DNA of 59,555 nt from CAZHBA01 sp964530225 (GCA_964530225.1 CAZHBA010000035.1:1-59555), one strand, 5' to 3'; shown: positions 43,372 through 52,536, counted from the first letter of the stretch. The notes: generated by a model from the sequence alone, not told the origin. Numbers and translations: made by a program.

Positions 43372-44553
43372 CTAAATAAGTGGTGTCGCCGGATCAAGGC
43401 CGAGCGCAACCCGTCCGAAAGTGGTGCCAGCAACATCCCAATTCAGCGCGATATGTCCACTGAGGGCGTGCATATCACGAAATTTGCGTTGTATCTCGTT
43501 GTCTAGAAATATCCCGCTACCGCCCGCCGTGGTGAACAAACGGTCGACGGCACGCCGACACAACATAACGATATAGGCCTGATCGCGCCGCCCCTGGGCG
43601 CGTTCCAACATTGAAAGCGGGCGGCCTTCACGCATCGCCCCCATTGCCTCGCGGCAGTCACGTAACATCAAATACCGAGCGCAATCGATTTCCGCCGCCG
43701 CTTCAGCAACATGCATTTGCATGGTTGGCAACTCTCTGATGCTCGCGCCGTGCCGACTGCTGACATCAAGATTCTCAATGTGCATTGCCAACAAGCTTTC
43801 GGCAATACCCAGAGACGGTGCCGACAGCATAAAGGGGACAGCGGCAGAACGCGGTAGACAGAACAGTGGTGCGCGTTTTTCGCGTAATCGCCCGGCCGAA
43901 TCGTTGCTCGCCTTTGCCATCGAAAAGGTCATGTGATCCGGCACAAACGCTTTCTCGATGACCAGATTCTTGGATCCAGTACCGGCCATACCCATAACCA
44001 TCCAGTTATCGTTGATGCGAACCTTGTCTCGTGGCACCAGGCAAAACGTAGCATCCTGCCCGCCGCCGTCCGACGTTGGTATCATCGTCACCACCATCAC
44101 CCAGTCGGCATGGTCGCAACCGCTCGACCAACTCCAGGTGCCGCGCAACTGCAAACCCCCATCGCCACGTTCGACATAGCCCGAGGGCGTGAACCCAGCC
44201 GAGACCAGTGCGTCGGGGTTATCGCCCCAAATATCTTCCGCCGCCTGCGGGTCGAACATGCCGATAGTAATAGAATGATCGTTGTAGACGCCGCACACCC
44301 AGGCCGTCGACGCGCAGCCACGGGCCAGCCGCGACACCGCCGCAACGGATTCGTCGAGCGACAATTCGCTGCCACCGAAATGGCGCGGCTGGCTCATGCG
44401 CAGCAGCCCGGCGTTACGCAGATCAGCGATAGATTGCGCCGGAACACTACGCGCCACTTCGGTTTCCTCGGCGCGCGCCTGCAATGCTGGCACCAGTGCA
44501 TCCGCCGCCGCGACGGCATCAAAGTCGGAATGGTCCTGAGGCTCCGGTGTCAA
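43372..44553 (-). CDS. Acyl-CoA-dehydrogenase-fold flavin-dependent monooxygenase (HsaA/HpaB-C2-like)
   Basis: A 393-residue protein with the acyl-CoA dehydrogenase fold: an N-terminal helical domain (LRNAGLLRMSQPRHFGG), a central beta domain (SGCDHADWVMVV, DNWMVMGMAGTGSKNL) and a C-terminal helical domain (TTAGGSGIFLDNEIQRKFRD). GMAGTGSKNLVIE and the absence of the catalytic glutamate pattern point to two-component flavin monooxygenases such as HsaA. They hydroxylate phenols with reduced flavin from a separate reductase, not found here. The TTG at 44553 is the likely start, 8 nt after a GAGGG site and 10 nt after the dioxygenase stop. Confidence 0.8.
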   Translation of the reverse strand: MTPEPQDHSDFDAVAAADALVPALQARAEETEVARSVPAQSIADLRNAGLLRMSQPRHFGGSELSLDESVAAVSRLARGCASTAWVCGVYNDHSITIGMFDPQAAEDIWGDNPDALVSAGFTPSGYVERGDGGLQLRGTWSWSSGCDHADWVMVVTMIPTSDGGGQDATFCLVPRDKVRINDNWMVMGMAGTGSKNLVIEKAFVPDHMTFSMAKASNDSAGRLREKRAPLFCLPRSAAVPFMLSAPSLGIAESLLAMHIENLDVSSRHGASIRELPTMQMHVAEAAAEIDCARYLMLRDCREAMGAMREGRPLSMLERAQGRRDQAYIVMLCRRAVDRLFTTAGGSGIFLDNEIQRKFRDMHALSGHIALNWDVAGTTFGRVALGLDPATPLI

Positions 44554-44563
44554 AACTTCGCCC

Positions 44564-45493
44564 TCACATGCTGGCGGCGGGTGGCGTTTGCGGTTGGTCG
44601 GGATCGTCGAACGACCACAGGGAAAACCCCGGGCTGGTTTCCCAAATACGCGGCTCCCAATCGTCGTCCACGCAATCCATATCTGCAAAGTACTCGGTGT
44701 TGCCGCCGCACGGATTGCGGAAATACCAATATAGATTAGAGCCCAGTATATGCCGGCCCGGGGTGGTATCGGGCTTCCAACCATGCGCTTTCATGCAGGC
44801 GCCACCCATCATGATTTCGTCGAAATTGCGTACCTCGAACGCCGCATGGCTGAACGCAGGGCTGTCGTTGCGTTGCAGCAAAAACAAATTGTGATGATCA
44901 CGCGACCCGGCGCAACGCATAAAATCGCCGCGCCCGATGGTGCTATCAGACAGGCGGAACCCTAATCGGTCGACATAGAACGACACCGCGCTGTCAGCGC
45001 CGTCTTTGGAAATGTAATAAACTACGTGGCCAAGCCGCAGCGGTTGGGCTCGCGGGATCGCTTCGACAAATTCGTTCAGGCGCTGCGAATTTTCGTTCAG
45101 GTTCACCCGTGGCGGCTCGACTCTAACTTCCACGGGCCGGGCTATCTTAAAGCCGAGGCTAAATCCGCTCTCGTCGAAGGTGCTCAAGGTGCCGTCGGCG
45201 GCACACGCCACGTCGTGGTCTTTCGATAACTCAGCCCCAAGCACCTCCAAATCGTCAGCTGTGTCGACACCCCACACAGTTTGACGCACCGTCGACCGGT
45301 AGCCATCGGGCGCCGGAGGCAACGAAGAATCGTCGATCGGCAGCAGGTGAATGGTCTGGCCGGCAGGCGTGGCGAATACCGCACCGCTTTTGCCCTGTTC
45401 GGCGGCTTCCAGTCCCCAATTCTCGAAATAGCGAATACCGGCTGCCGTATCGGCAACACCGTAAACCAAGGATTCTACGCGGCTAATCGGCAT
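44564..45493 (-). CDS. Type I extradiol dioxygenase (VOC family)
   Basis: Two vicinal-oxygen-chelate domains in 309 residues. The second holds the expected Fe ligands: His in RLGHVVYYI, His in FSHAAFEV and Glu in GGNTEYFADMD. Such enzymes open catechol rings next to the hydroxyls. The gene lies directly upstream of the HsaA-like monooxygenase, so hydroxylation then ring cleavage is a sensible pair. The start ATG is at 45493. The aromatic substrate cannot be read from the sequence; the first domain shows no metal ligands, as usual. Confidence 0.88.
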   Translation of the reverse strand: MPISRVESLVYGVADTAAGIRYFENWGLEAAEQGKSGAVFATPAGQTIHLLPIDDSSLPPAPDGYRSTVRQTVWGVDTADDLEVLGAELSKDHDVACAADGTLSTFDESGFSLGFKIARPVEVRVEPPRVNLNENSQRLNEFVEAIPRAQPLRLGHVVYYISKDGADSAVSFYVDRLGFRLSDSTIGRGDFMRCAGSRDHHNLFLLQRNDSPAFSHAAFEVRNFDEIMMGGACMKAHGWKPDTTPGRHILGSNLYWYFRNPCGGNTEYFADMDCVDDDWEPRIWETSPGFSLWSFDDPDQPQTPPAASM

Positions 45494-45585
45494 GGCCTCA
45501 GCCCCTTCCGCTAATAATTAGGCGGCCAGCGCATCCCCACGCCGACGTTATCGGCAATTATGACAAATCCTTCAACGCCAGACAC

Positions 45586-45624
45586 GTGCAAATCTATCCC
45601 CGCCACAACGCGCAGGATTTGCAC
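45586..45624. repeat. 9-bp inverted repeat between catabolic block and chvG
   Basis: Arms GTGCAAATC (45586-45594) and GATTTGCAC (45616-45624) with 21 nt between. It lies in the 155-nt gap between the divergently oriented dioxygenase promoter side and the chvG end, so it could be a chvG terminator or a regulatory site. No T-run follows. Confidence 0.4.
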
Positions 45625-45648
45625 CGGTATTACAGGGCGCTAATTTTG

Positions 45649-47307
45649 TTAGCCGTGGTCGGCCGGTAATTCGACGACAAATCGGGCACCGCACACTGTC
45701 CCGTCGGCACGGCGGCGGTTTTCGGCCCAGACACGTCCACTTGCTGCCTCGACGATTTGGCGCGAAATACTCAGACCCAGGCCTGAATGGGTGCCGAACT
45801 TTTCGCCCCTCCCATCCGCACCTTCGATCGGGCGATCGGAATAGAAGCGTTCAAAAATGGACTCGAGATTTTCCTCCGGGAGGCCGGGCCCGTCATCCTC
45901 GACCAACACCATGACAACGTCGCCACCGCTACCAGTGGTCCGCATGGCGCGGACAGCTATCCGACCGGCTGCCGGGCTGAAGGACAGGGCATTGGCAATT
46001 ACGTTGCGGTACACCTGACCCAACCGCCCCTCCGACGCACAAACGGTCAAATCGGTGTCGTCCGGCAATTGCAACTCGATTGTCGGACTGTCGCCCGAAG
46101 CCGCAGCACGTTCGATATCGGTGAGCGCCATCAGGACTTGGCGAACATCGACGGCGGTCGGCATATCGCGGCTTAGTTCCGCGTCCAACCGCGAGGCATC
46201 GGAAATATCGCTAATCAATCGATCGAGCCGGTGAACGTCGTCGGAGATGATTGACATCAACCGCCTTTGCTGCCCGGGATTGTCGACACGGGCGACCGTT
46301 TCGACGGCGCTATGCAGCGACGTTAGCGGATTTTTAATTTCGTGGGCGACATCGGCGGCAAAGCGCTCGATCGCGTCCATACGCTGCCACAACGCGTCGG
46401 TCATGGAACGCAAATCTCGGCTCAAATCGCCAATTTCATCGCGTCGGCCGGCGAAGTCGGGGATTTCGACGTGGCGCCCCCGGCCGGTGCGCACGCGTTC
46501 GGCCGCCGCCGCCAGGCGGTTAATCGGCCGCGCGATGGTTCCGGCCAGATAGAGCGACAACAGAACGGTCACGCCCAGGGCGACGGCGAATACTTGCAAG
46601 ATATCGAGGCGAATGGCGCGCATGGCAGCCTCAACCTCATCGCCGCCGGTCGACAGCATGAGCGCGCCAACCACCTGACGGTAGCGTTGGACGGGGACCG
46701 CGACCGAGATCACCATTCCCCCGGACTCGTGCCGCCTGACGGCCGCATCGGATTCGCCAAACAACGCCCGCTGGACTTCAAGATAGTCGTTGGCATTCGA
46801 CGGGCTGGACTCCTGGTAAAGGGCAAGCTCACTCTGACCCGGCAGCCAATTGAGCAGAGCATCGACCTTTCGCCCGACCCACCAGCCGATGTCTATATCG
46901 CTGTCCGGCGGCGGTAATTTCCGCACTACCACAAAACCCCGGGAAAGGGTCAGGTACTGGGTGTCTGCGACCAGCGCGCCGGTGGGCACGAACATCCGCG
47001 CCCTTGTGCTGGTCGGCTCGGTCAAGCGGCGCAACATCAGGTTCGCCCTTACTGGCTCGATCCGCTGACCAATGCCCGGCGATTCGCCAACAGCACCAGC
47101 TCCGACGGCGCCTGCAAATACTTCACCTTGGGTGCGCAAGGCGGTAATTTCAGATTCGATTAGGCTTTCCTGATACTGGTCGAGGAAGAAAAAACTGCCG
47201 ATGGGCACGAGCAGAACAAGTAGGTTGATCGCTAAAATACGCCGCGTCAGGGATGTCGAGGCGCGGCGCTGGGCGAGCCATAAAAGCAGCCAACGCAGCC
47301 GCCGCAA
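45649..47307 (-). CDS. chvG: Sensor histidine kinase, ChvG/ExoS type
   Basis: Inner-membrane kinase of an acid/envelope-sensing two-component system. TM1 lies at about residues 24-43, a periplasmic domain follows, TM2 at about 237-257, then HAMP (PINRLAAAAERV), HisKA with the phosphorylated His322 in AADVAHEIKNPLTS, and HATPase (NALSFSP, DDGPGLPEE, GLGLSISRQIVE). The TTG at 47307 is the nearest start; the frame continues upstream without ATG, so the cytoplasmic N-terminus may be longer. ChvG partners ChvI, encoded just upstream. Confidence 0.9.
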   Translation of the reverse strand: MRRLRWLLLWLAQRRASTSLTRRILAINLLVLLVPIGSFFFLDQYQESLIESEITALRTQGEVFAGAVGAGAVGESPGIGQRIEPVRANLMLRRLTEPTSTRARMFVPTGALVADTQYLTLSRGFVVVRKLPPPDSDIDIGWWVGRKVDALLNWLPGQSELALYQESSPSNANDYLEVQRALFGESDAAVRRHESGGMVISVAVPVQRYRQVVGALMLSTGGDEVEAAMRAIRLDILQVFAVALGVTVLLSLYLAGTIARPINRLAAAAERVRTGRGRHVEIPDFAGRRDEIGDLSRDLRSMTDALWQRMDAIERFAADVAHEIKNPLTSLHSAVETVARVDNPGQQRRLMSIISDDVHRLDRLISDISDASRLDAELSRDMPTAVDVRQVLMALTDIERAAASGDSPTIELQLPDDTDLTVCASEGRLGQVYRNVIANALSFSPAAGRIAVRAMRTTGSGGDVVMVLVEDDGPGLPEENLESIFERFYSDRPIEGADGRGEKFGTHSGLGLSISRQIVEAASGRVWAENRRRADGTVCGARFVVELPADHG

Positions 47308-47441
47308 TCCGCGCCAGCCAACTTTAACCGCACGCGCTTTGGCGGTCGCCTTGGTGTCTGGCGCCGCAGCATCGCTATCGTATCCGGTTCGAGTATCCAG
47401 TTTTTGACTCCCCCAAAACGGCTTTCGCCGTCGTCTTTGGC

Positions 47442-48137
47442 TTAGTTTTCCTTGTAGCGGTAACCTATGCCGTACAAGGTTTCTATTTGTGTGAACTCAG
47501 AATCGACTTCCTTAAATTTCTTACGTAGCCTTTTTATGTGGCTGTCAATGGTGCGGTCGTCGACATAGATGCTGTCACCATAGGCGGCGTCCATCAACTG
47601 GTCGCGGCTTTTCACATGGCCGGGCCGTAGCGCCAACGCCTGAAGGATGAGGAACTCGGTCACCGTCAACGCAACTTCGCGCTCGCGCCACATGCAGCGG
47701 TGACGGTTGGGATCGATAACCAAACCGCTGCGGCGAATTATTTTGCCGGCGCCTTCCTCGACCGTGTCGTCGGCTTCCGTGCGGCGCAACACCGCGCGGA
47801 TTCGTTCGATTAGTAGGCGCTGAGAGAACGGCTTGGTGATGTAATCATCCGCACCCATGCGCAGCCCGATAACCTCGTCGATTTCATCATCCTTCGAGGT
47901 CAAAAAAATGACCGGCACCGCCGTGCCCTTACGTAATCTACCCAAAAGTTCCATGCCGTCCATACGCGGCATTTTAATATCCAACACGGCTAGGTCGACC
48001 GGTTGCGCGGTCAGACCCCGCAAAGCCTCGTCGCCATCGGCATAGGCATCCACCTTAAACCCCTCGGCTTCCAGCGCCATCGACACCGAAGCCAGAATAT
48101 TTCGATCGTCATCGACCAGAGCTATTGTCTGCGCCAT
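47442..48137 (-). CDS. chvI: Response regulator, ChvI type (OmpR family)
   Basis: Receiver domain with acidic pocket ALVDDD and phosphorylated Asp53 in AVLDIKMPRMDG, Lys in FLTSKDD; then an OmpR-type winged helix with LTVTEFLILQALALRPGHVKS and DSHIKRLRKKF. 231 residues from the ATG at 48137; the longer upstream ATG lacks homology. It precedes chvG by 134 nt on the same strand. In Agrobacterium and Sinorhizobium this pair controls acid response and surface polysaccharides. Confidence 0.93.
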   Translation of the reverse strand: MAQTIALVDDDRNILASVSMALEAEGFKVDAYADGDEALRGLTAQPVDLAVLDIKMPRMDGMELLGRLRKGTAVPVIFLTSKDDEIDEVIGLRMGADDYITKPFSQRLLIERIRAVLRRTEADDTVEEGAGKIIRRSGLVIDPNRHRCMWREREVALTVTEFLILQALALRPGHVKSRDQLMDAAYGDSIYVDDRTIDSHIKRLRKKFKEVDSEFTQIETLYGIGYRYKEN

Positions 48138-48382
48138 TGAACTATCCTTATCAAACGGTTGCGGCACACGAAGGCGCCTCCAGGACCAGGGCCACCGTGT
48201 TGTCTTATTATGGCGGATTTACGACTGGATTTGGGCCATGATTGGCCATATTTCAATGCTTTAACCACCTTCGCAGCACCGCAAACCTCACGATTCAGCC
48301 GATTATTCCCACGGAAAAGCGAGTAATCTGCGACCGCGCGTCCCATTGCTGTCCGGCCAAATGAAGGGTTAATTCTCAACCC

Positions 48383-48997
48383 ATGAAAAAATCAACACGC
48401 TTTGCCTTACTTCTCGCCATCGTCGTCATCGCCGCCGCCGCCGCTTTGGCCGAATGGCTGGTAATTCGCGACCCCGACATCACCAAGGCGCCGAGCGGTA
48501 TAATCGCCAACGTGGAGATCGGCGGACCGTTTACGCTCACCGACCATACCGGACGTCAGGTCACTGAGCGTGATTATCTCGGTAATTTCACGCTGATTTT
48601 CTTCGGCTACACGTTTTGCCCCGACGTCTGCCCGACCGAGCTGGGCGATATCGCCCTGGCGCTCGACGAACTAGGTGACGATTCGGTGGCAGTCACACCG
48701 CTAATGATCTCCATCGACCCCGAGCGCGATACGCCGGCCGTGCTGGCGGAATACGTTCCCCTGTTCCACGAGCGGCTGATTGGGCTAACCGGTACACCCG
48801 AACAGATTAAACAGATAGGCGACGCCTACCGCATCTTCTACCGCCGGGTCGAAGATCCGAATTACACCTTTTATTTGATGGATCATACCTCGTACGTGTA
48901 TCTGCTCGATCCCGAAGGAAAGGTGGCCTTGCTATTCCGTTATGGCACGTCACCGAAAAAAATGGCGAAACTCATACGCCAGCAGATGCGCGGTTAA
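48383..48997 (+). CDS. SCO1/SenC-family copper chaperone
   Basis: A thioredoxin-fold protein anchored by an N-terminal helix (about residues 7-28), facing the periplasm. The copper-binding site is Cys79 and Cys83 in TFCPDVCP with His168 in MDHTSYVYLLD. Sco proteins deliver copper to the CuA site of cytochrome c oxidase. It is followed after 16 nt by a PCu(A)C gene, the usual partner in this delivery. 204 residues, normal. Confidence 0.95.
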   Translation: MKKSTRFALLLAIVVIAAAAALAEWLVIRDPDITKAPSGIIANVEIGGPFTLTDHTGRQVTERDYLGNFTLIFFGYTFCPDVCPTELGDIALALDELGDDSVAVTPLMISIDPERDTPAVLAEYVPLFHERLIGLTGTPEQIKQIGDAYRIFYRRVEDPNYTFYLMDHTSYVYLLDPEGKVALLFRYGTSPKKMAKLIRQQMRG

Positions 48998-49013
48998 GTA
49001 ACTGGAGGCATCG

Positions 49014-49547
49014 ATGCCTATTATCAGTAGCCTTGTTCTCATAGCGACTTTTGCCATCGCCGCCAATGGAACAGTCCTGGCGCAGACCCCAGAGCACAAG
49101 CAGGGTCCGCTAACCGTCGTGCAGCCATGGTCGCGAGCCACGGCACCATCGCAAAAAGCCGGCGGTGTGTTTTTAAGGATCGAAAACACGAGCGACCAGC
49201 CGGACCGTTTGACAGGTGTCGAAACCGAGATGGCCAACATTGCCTCACTGCATGCCATGATTCGCGATGGCAACGTGATGAAAATGCGCCCCGTCGAAAA
49301 CGGCATCGACGTGCCGGCGAACGGCCATGTGGTACTCGCGCCGGGTGGGCGGCATGTCATGCTCATCGGCCTGCACAATCGCCTGGCCAAGGGCACCACC
49401 GTCCCCCTAACCTTGATTTTCGAGCGCGCCGGCCGGATCGAGATCGAGGCGGTCATAGAGGGTGCCGGATCGCACGGCCCAGCTAGCGCACGGGCCAGCG
49501 GCGACGGGCACGGATCGCACGCGGCATCGGCAAAAAGCGGTAATTAG
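49014..49547 (+). CDS. PCu(A)C-type periplasmic copper chaperone
   Basis: An exported protein of 177 residues with a signal peptide (1-24). Copper ligands of the family are in place: His80 in ASLHAMIRDG, Met91 in VMKMRP, and His114 and Met116 in GGRHVMLIGL. The tail is rich in His, Gly and Ser (DGHGSHAAS) and may bind extra metal. With the Sco protein upstream it forms a CuA-site assembly pair. Confidence 0.93.
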   Translation: MPIISSLVLIATFAIAANGTVLAQTPEHKQGPLTVVQPWSRATAPSQKAGGVFLRIENTSDQPDRLTGVETEMANIASLHAMIRDGNVMKMRPVENGIDVPANGHVVLAPGGRHVMLIGLHNRLAKGTTVPLTLIFERAGRIEIEAVIEGAGSHGPASARASGDGHGSHAASAKSGN

Positions 49548-49602
49548 TCGACTCTACATGAGACCGTGAAATCAGCGCACAATACCGTTAGTGTGCGCCG
49601 CT

Positions 49603-50331
49603 ATGACTATTGATGATCGAGACAAAGAACCGGGGCGCGTCGCCCGCCAGCTAATGCGCACCGGCCGGATGGCGACGTTGGCGACCCTGGACACCGAAAC
49701 TGCTGGCGGGCCCTATGCCAGCCTGTCCTTGACCGCGTGCGGCCATGATGCTGCACCGTTGCTGCTACTTTCTGACCTGGCCCGCCACAGCCGCAACATT
49801 GCCGCCGATGACCGCGTGTCCCTGCTGTTTGCAAAGTCTACCCGCGAGGCTATCGCCGAGGGGCGGGTATCGGTGATCGGCCGCGCCAAGCCCTGCGACG
49901 ACCCGTTGCTAAAAAACCGTTTTCTGGCGCGCCACGCATCGACCCGATCCTTCACCCAATTCACCGACTTCCACCTCTATCGCGTGAGCGTCGACAGTGT
50001 CCACTTCGTCGGCGGCTTCGGTAATGTTCATACTCTCGAGCATGCCGATGTCATGTTCGATACCGCCGCGATGGGCGACTTAGCCACCGCCGAGGCCGAG
50101 ATCATCGAACATATGAACGCCGATCATGCTGGATCCGTAAACCTGTACGCCCACAATCTGGTCGGGCGGCCGGGGATAGATTGGCGCCTAACCGGCATCG
50201 ACCCGGAGGGGATCGATCTGGACCGCAACGACGCCAACGCCCGCCTGGATTTTGGCAGCGCGGTCAGTAATCCCGACGAAGCGAGAGCGGAGCTAGTGAA
50301 GTTGGCTCGCACGGCGCGTAGCGAAGCCTGA
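49603..50331 (+). CDS. HugZ-like pyridoxamine-phosphate-oxidase-fold protein
   Basis: A split-barrel flavin/heme-binding protein fused to a C-terminal DUF2470 domain. The first half has GRMATLATLDTETAGGPYASL and LLLSDLARHSRNIAADDRVSLL typical of the family; the second has EIIEHMNADHAGSVNLYA, the DUF2470 signature. HugZ members degrade or store heme; some only bind flavin. ATG 49603 is taken; GTG at 49591 would add four residues. 242 aa. Confidence 0.88.
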   Translation: MTIDDRDKEPGRVARQLMRTGRMATLATLDTETAGGPYASLSLTACGHDAAPLLLLSDLARHSRNIAADDRVSLLFAKSTREAIAEGRVSVIGRAKPCDDPLLKNRFLARHASTRSFTQFTDFHLYRVSVDSVHFVGGFGNVHTLEHADVMFDTAAMGDLATAEAEIIEHMNADHAGSVNLYAHNLVGRPGIDWRLTGIDPEGIDLDRNDANARLDFGSAVSNPDEARAELVKLARTARSEA

Positions 50332-50336
50332 CCGAG

Positions 50337-51115
50337 ATGCCGACCCTCGACAGGCCCGGCGCAGAAATCTGGTACCAGGTGCTGGGCGACGAACCGGCGC
50401 TAATACTTCTGCACGGCCGCGCGGCAACGCAGCCAATTGGTGGCAACAGGTCACACATTTTACCCCGGACTATCGTGTCGTTGTCATCGACCAGCGCGCT
50501 TTCGGCCGTTCGCGTTGCGAGCCCAACGCTTTTCAGATCGGCCACATGGTCGACGACATCGGCGCAGTCCTCGATGCTAGCGGCATCGAACGCGCCGCCA
50601 TCGTCTGCCAGTCCATGAGCGGTATCTTCGGCCTGCGGTTCGCCCTGGCCCAACCTAAGCGGGTGGCAGGCTTAATGCTGTTTTCGACGATGGGCGGGAT
50701 CACCACCCCCGACCTGCGCGTCCGCCTGCGCAACTACGAGGCGGTGAATACCATCGAGCTCCCCGACAGGGCTTTCGCACCGGGCTACCGTGTGCGCGAA
50801 CCGGAACTCTTTGCGCTGTACGAACAGCTATCCGCTTTCAATACTAACTTCGATCCGGCTTGGCGGACCCGTTTTTCCGACCCTACGGTCACGCTGTCGC
50901 CGGATAGTTTCGACGGATATGAGGTGCCGACCGTCTTCGTGGTTGGCGAACACGATCTGTTTTTTCCGCCGTCGATGGTGCACGAGGTTGCCGCTTACGT
51001 GCAGTCGGCCACGGTCGTCGATTTTAGCGATACCGGCCACTCGCCTTATTGGGAGGCACCGGAACGCTTCAACGCACTGCTTGCCGATTGGCTGCCCGCC
51101 AACGCAAGCTGGTAG
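50337..51115 (+). pseudogene. Alpha/beta-hydrolase fold protein with one frameshift
   Basis: ATG 50337 gives the N-terminal strand GAEIWYQVLGDEPALILLHGR; the frame then departs at about 50423. The next frame gives GNAANWWQQVTHFTPDYRVV and continues intact to 51115 with the nucleophile in CQSMSGIFG, the acid in VVGEHD and the His in DTGHSPYWE. One G missing in the GCGGCGG-like run at about 50420 would restore the gene. All catalytic residues remain, so this could be a recent mutation or a sequencing error. Confidence 0.78.
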
Positions 51116-51176
51116 GCGCGACCGCGCGGCGGCGGGAGCCGCAAATAAGTTTCGCTTAGAGAGCTTCCAACGACGG

Positions 51177-51674
51177 TTAAATCAGTTCAACCGTAACGGC
51201 AAGCGGGCCTTTGTCACCCTGCTGCGTACCGACCCGTACGCGCGACTCGGGTTCCAACATACGCAACCCACTGCTCGCAACAACGCGCCCGGAAATGAAA
51301 ATGTCCGGCCCCCCGTCATCGGGAACGATAAAGCCGTAGCCTTTGTTGGCGTCGAAGAATTTTACTATGCCCTCGATCAACGGTCCCTCGGGCTCGACGC
51401 CGGCAACCGCCTCGTCCCCGCCTTCGGGCGCTAAAACACTAAAGATCGTGATTACGGTCGGCCCTTTTTCGCCCTGGCTAATTTCGCATTCGACGGTAGC
51501 GCCATCCGGCAGGTCACGGTGGCCGGCGGCTTCTAGTACGGAGACGTGCACAAAAGCATCTCCGCTACCATCGTCCGGTTGAACGAAACCGTACCCTTTT
51601 ATCGGATTAAACCATTTTACGATCGCCGAGGTCCGCGGACCGTCACCGGCGTCAGATATGCTAGAATCACTCAT
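51177..51674 (-). CDS. Two-domain cold-shock protein
   Basis: Two cold-shock (OB-fold) domains in 165 residues. The first (about 16-78) has VKWFNPIKGYGFVQPDDG and AFVHVSVLE; the second (about 100-162) has VKFFDANKGYGFIVPDDG, but its RNP2 is DIFISG, lacking the usual His. Double-CSD proteins are common in alphaproteobacteria and bind single-stranded nucleic acid. Upstream lies a long AT-rich, structured stretch that may be its leader. Confidence 0.93.
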   Translation of the reverse strand: MSDSSISDAGDGPRTSAIVKWFNPIKGYGFVQPDDGSGDAFVHVSVLEAAGHRDLPDGATVECEISQGEKGPTVITIFSVLAPEGGDEAVAGVEPEGPLIEGIVKFFDANKGYGFIVPDDGGPDIFISGRVVASSGLRMLEPESRVRVGTQQGDKGPLAVTVELI

Positions 51675-51908
51675 TGGTAACGCCTCACCCCAAACCGGTA
51701 ACGATCAACCAAATTCGCTACCTGCAAAAGCAGATGGTTTTCGATACTGGACTAAATACTTTTCCACATCGTCGAGCTTACTTGCCTTTGTGGCAATAAG
51801 CATAGCCTAAATATTGTTCATACGCCGAGCCGATGGAACAACTTGAATGCGATAATACCTGAATAGCCCTGGCAATTGGGGATTTATTCAAGCGAGGTGG
51901 GGATGATA

Positions 51909-51984
51909 TTAACCCAAACAAATTTTGCTGCGGACGGTTTTTTAAACTCGCAAACCAATAGTTTGTTTTTGTTAGCTGGGTTAA
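51909..51984. promoter_or_regulatory. Long imperfect stem-loop upstream of the cold-shock gene
   Basis: Outer arms TTAACCCA (51909-51916) and TGGGTTAA (51977-51984), extended by AACAAA/TTTGTT, enclose a smaller hairpin CAAAC (51951-51955) / GTTTG (51961-51965). The stretch is AT-rich and lies 235-310 nt upstream of the cold-shock start on its sense strand. It could be part of a long leader or a transcription end. Confidence 0.35.
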
Positions 51985-52038
51985 AAAATTAGTCCAGACA
52001 ATTTAAAACCGATAGCGCGGCTCGTTGCCAGCGTCTAG

Positions 52039-52536
52039 GATACATGTTTCGCTGACTGTGATTGGCGACACGTGGCAGTGATTCTTTCTGAAGATTTTCC
52101 TGAAGAGTTTTAGGAGCTCTATGGCGCACTAACGGCGTTTCGCTTTACCGAAAAACAAATAAAGAAAGAAGACGGCAACGAAAGCGATATCTCAAAACCG
52201 TTTTCTACGTTGCTTCGACCGTCATGATGGGAAGAAACCAAACTTGAGGCTCAACTAGTGGTCGACGAGAAAGTCGTTAGTCAGGACACACACAAAGTCG
52301 ATTACGCAAAAGTCTGGATTGCTTTTGATCTTGAACGAAACGGCAAAGATCAAACGTTCGATCGCGACAAACTCGACGAAGTATATGATGTCATAGAGAA
52401 TTGTAATTGCGGGCCATGTTTAGAATTAATTGCCCGCCATCAACGTGATAATTGGCATCAATGGAGTAATGAAATACCACTGGAATCGCGAGATTCAAGC
52501 CTGTGCGACAAAGTTGAGACGCCTACGTTTGCTTAA
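52039..52536 (+). pseudogene. BglII/BstYI-type restriction endonuclease remnant
   Basis: One frame runs 52039-52536 through TAG (52111) and TGA (52225). It reads HVAVILSEDFPEEF, stop, ELYGALTAFRFTEKQIKK, stop, WEETKLEAQLVVDEKVVSQD, THKVDYAK and AFDLERNGKDQTFDRD. The THKVDY and AFDLEWNSKDQTFDRD blocks are those of BglII-family endonucleases, where they hold the catalytic acidic and lysine residues; Trp and Ser here are Arg and Gly. After FDRD the family sequence breaks off. No methyltransferase is nearby. The stretch is markedly AT-richer than the flanks. Confidence 0.7.

Noticed and set aside
42997..43506. Plus-strand ORF of 169 codons over the DUF1194 remnant
   Set aside because: The minus strand reads as recognisable DUF1194 termini and then as the monooxygenase C-terminus; the plus frame is a shadow.
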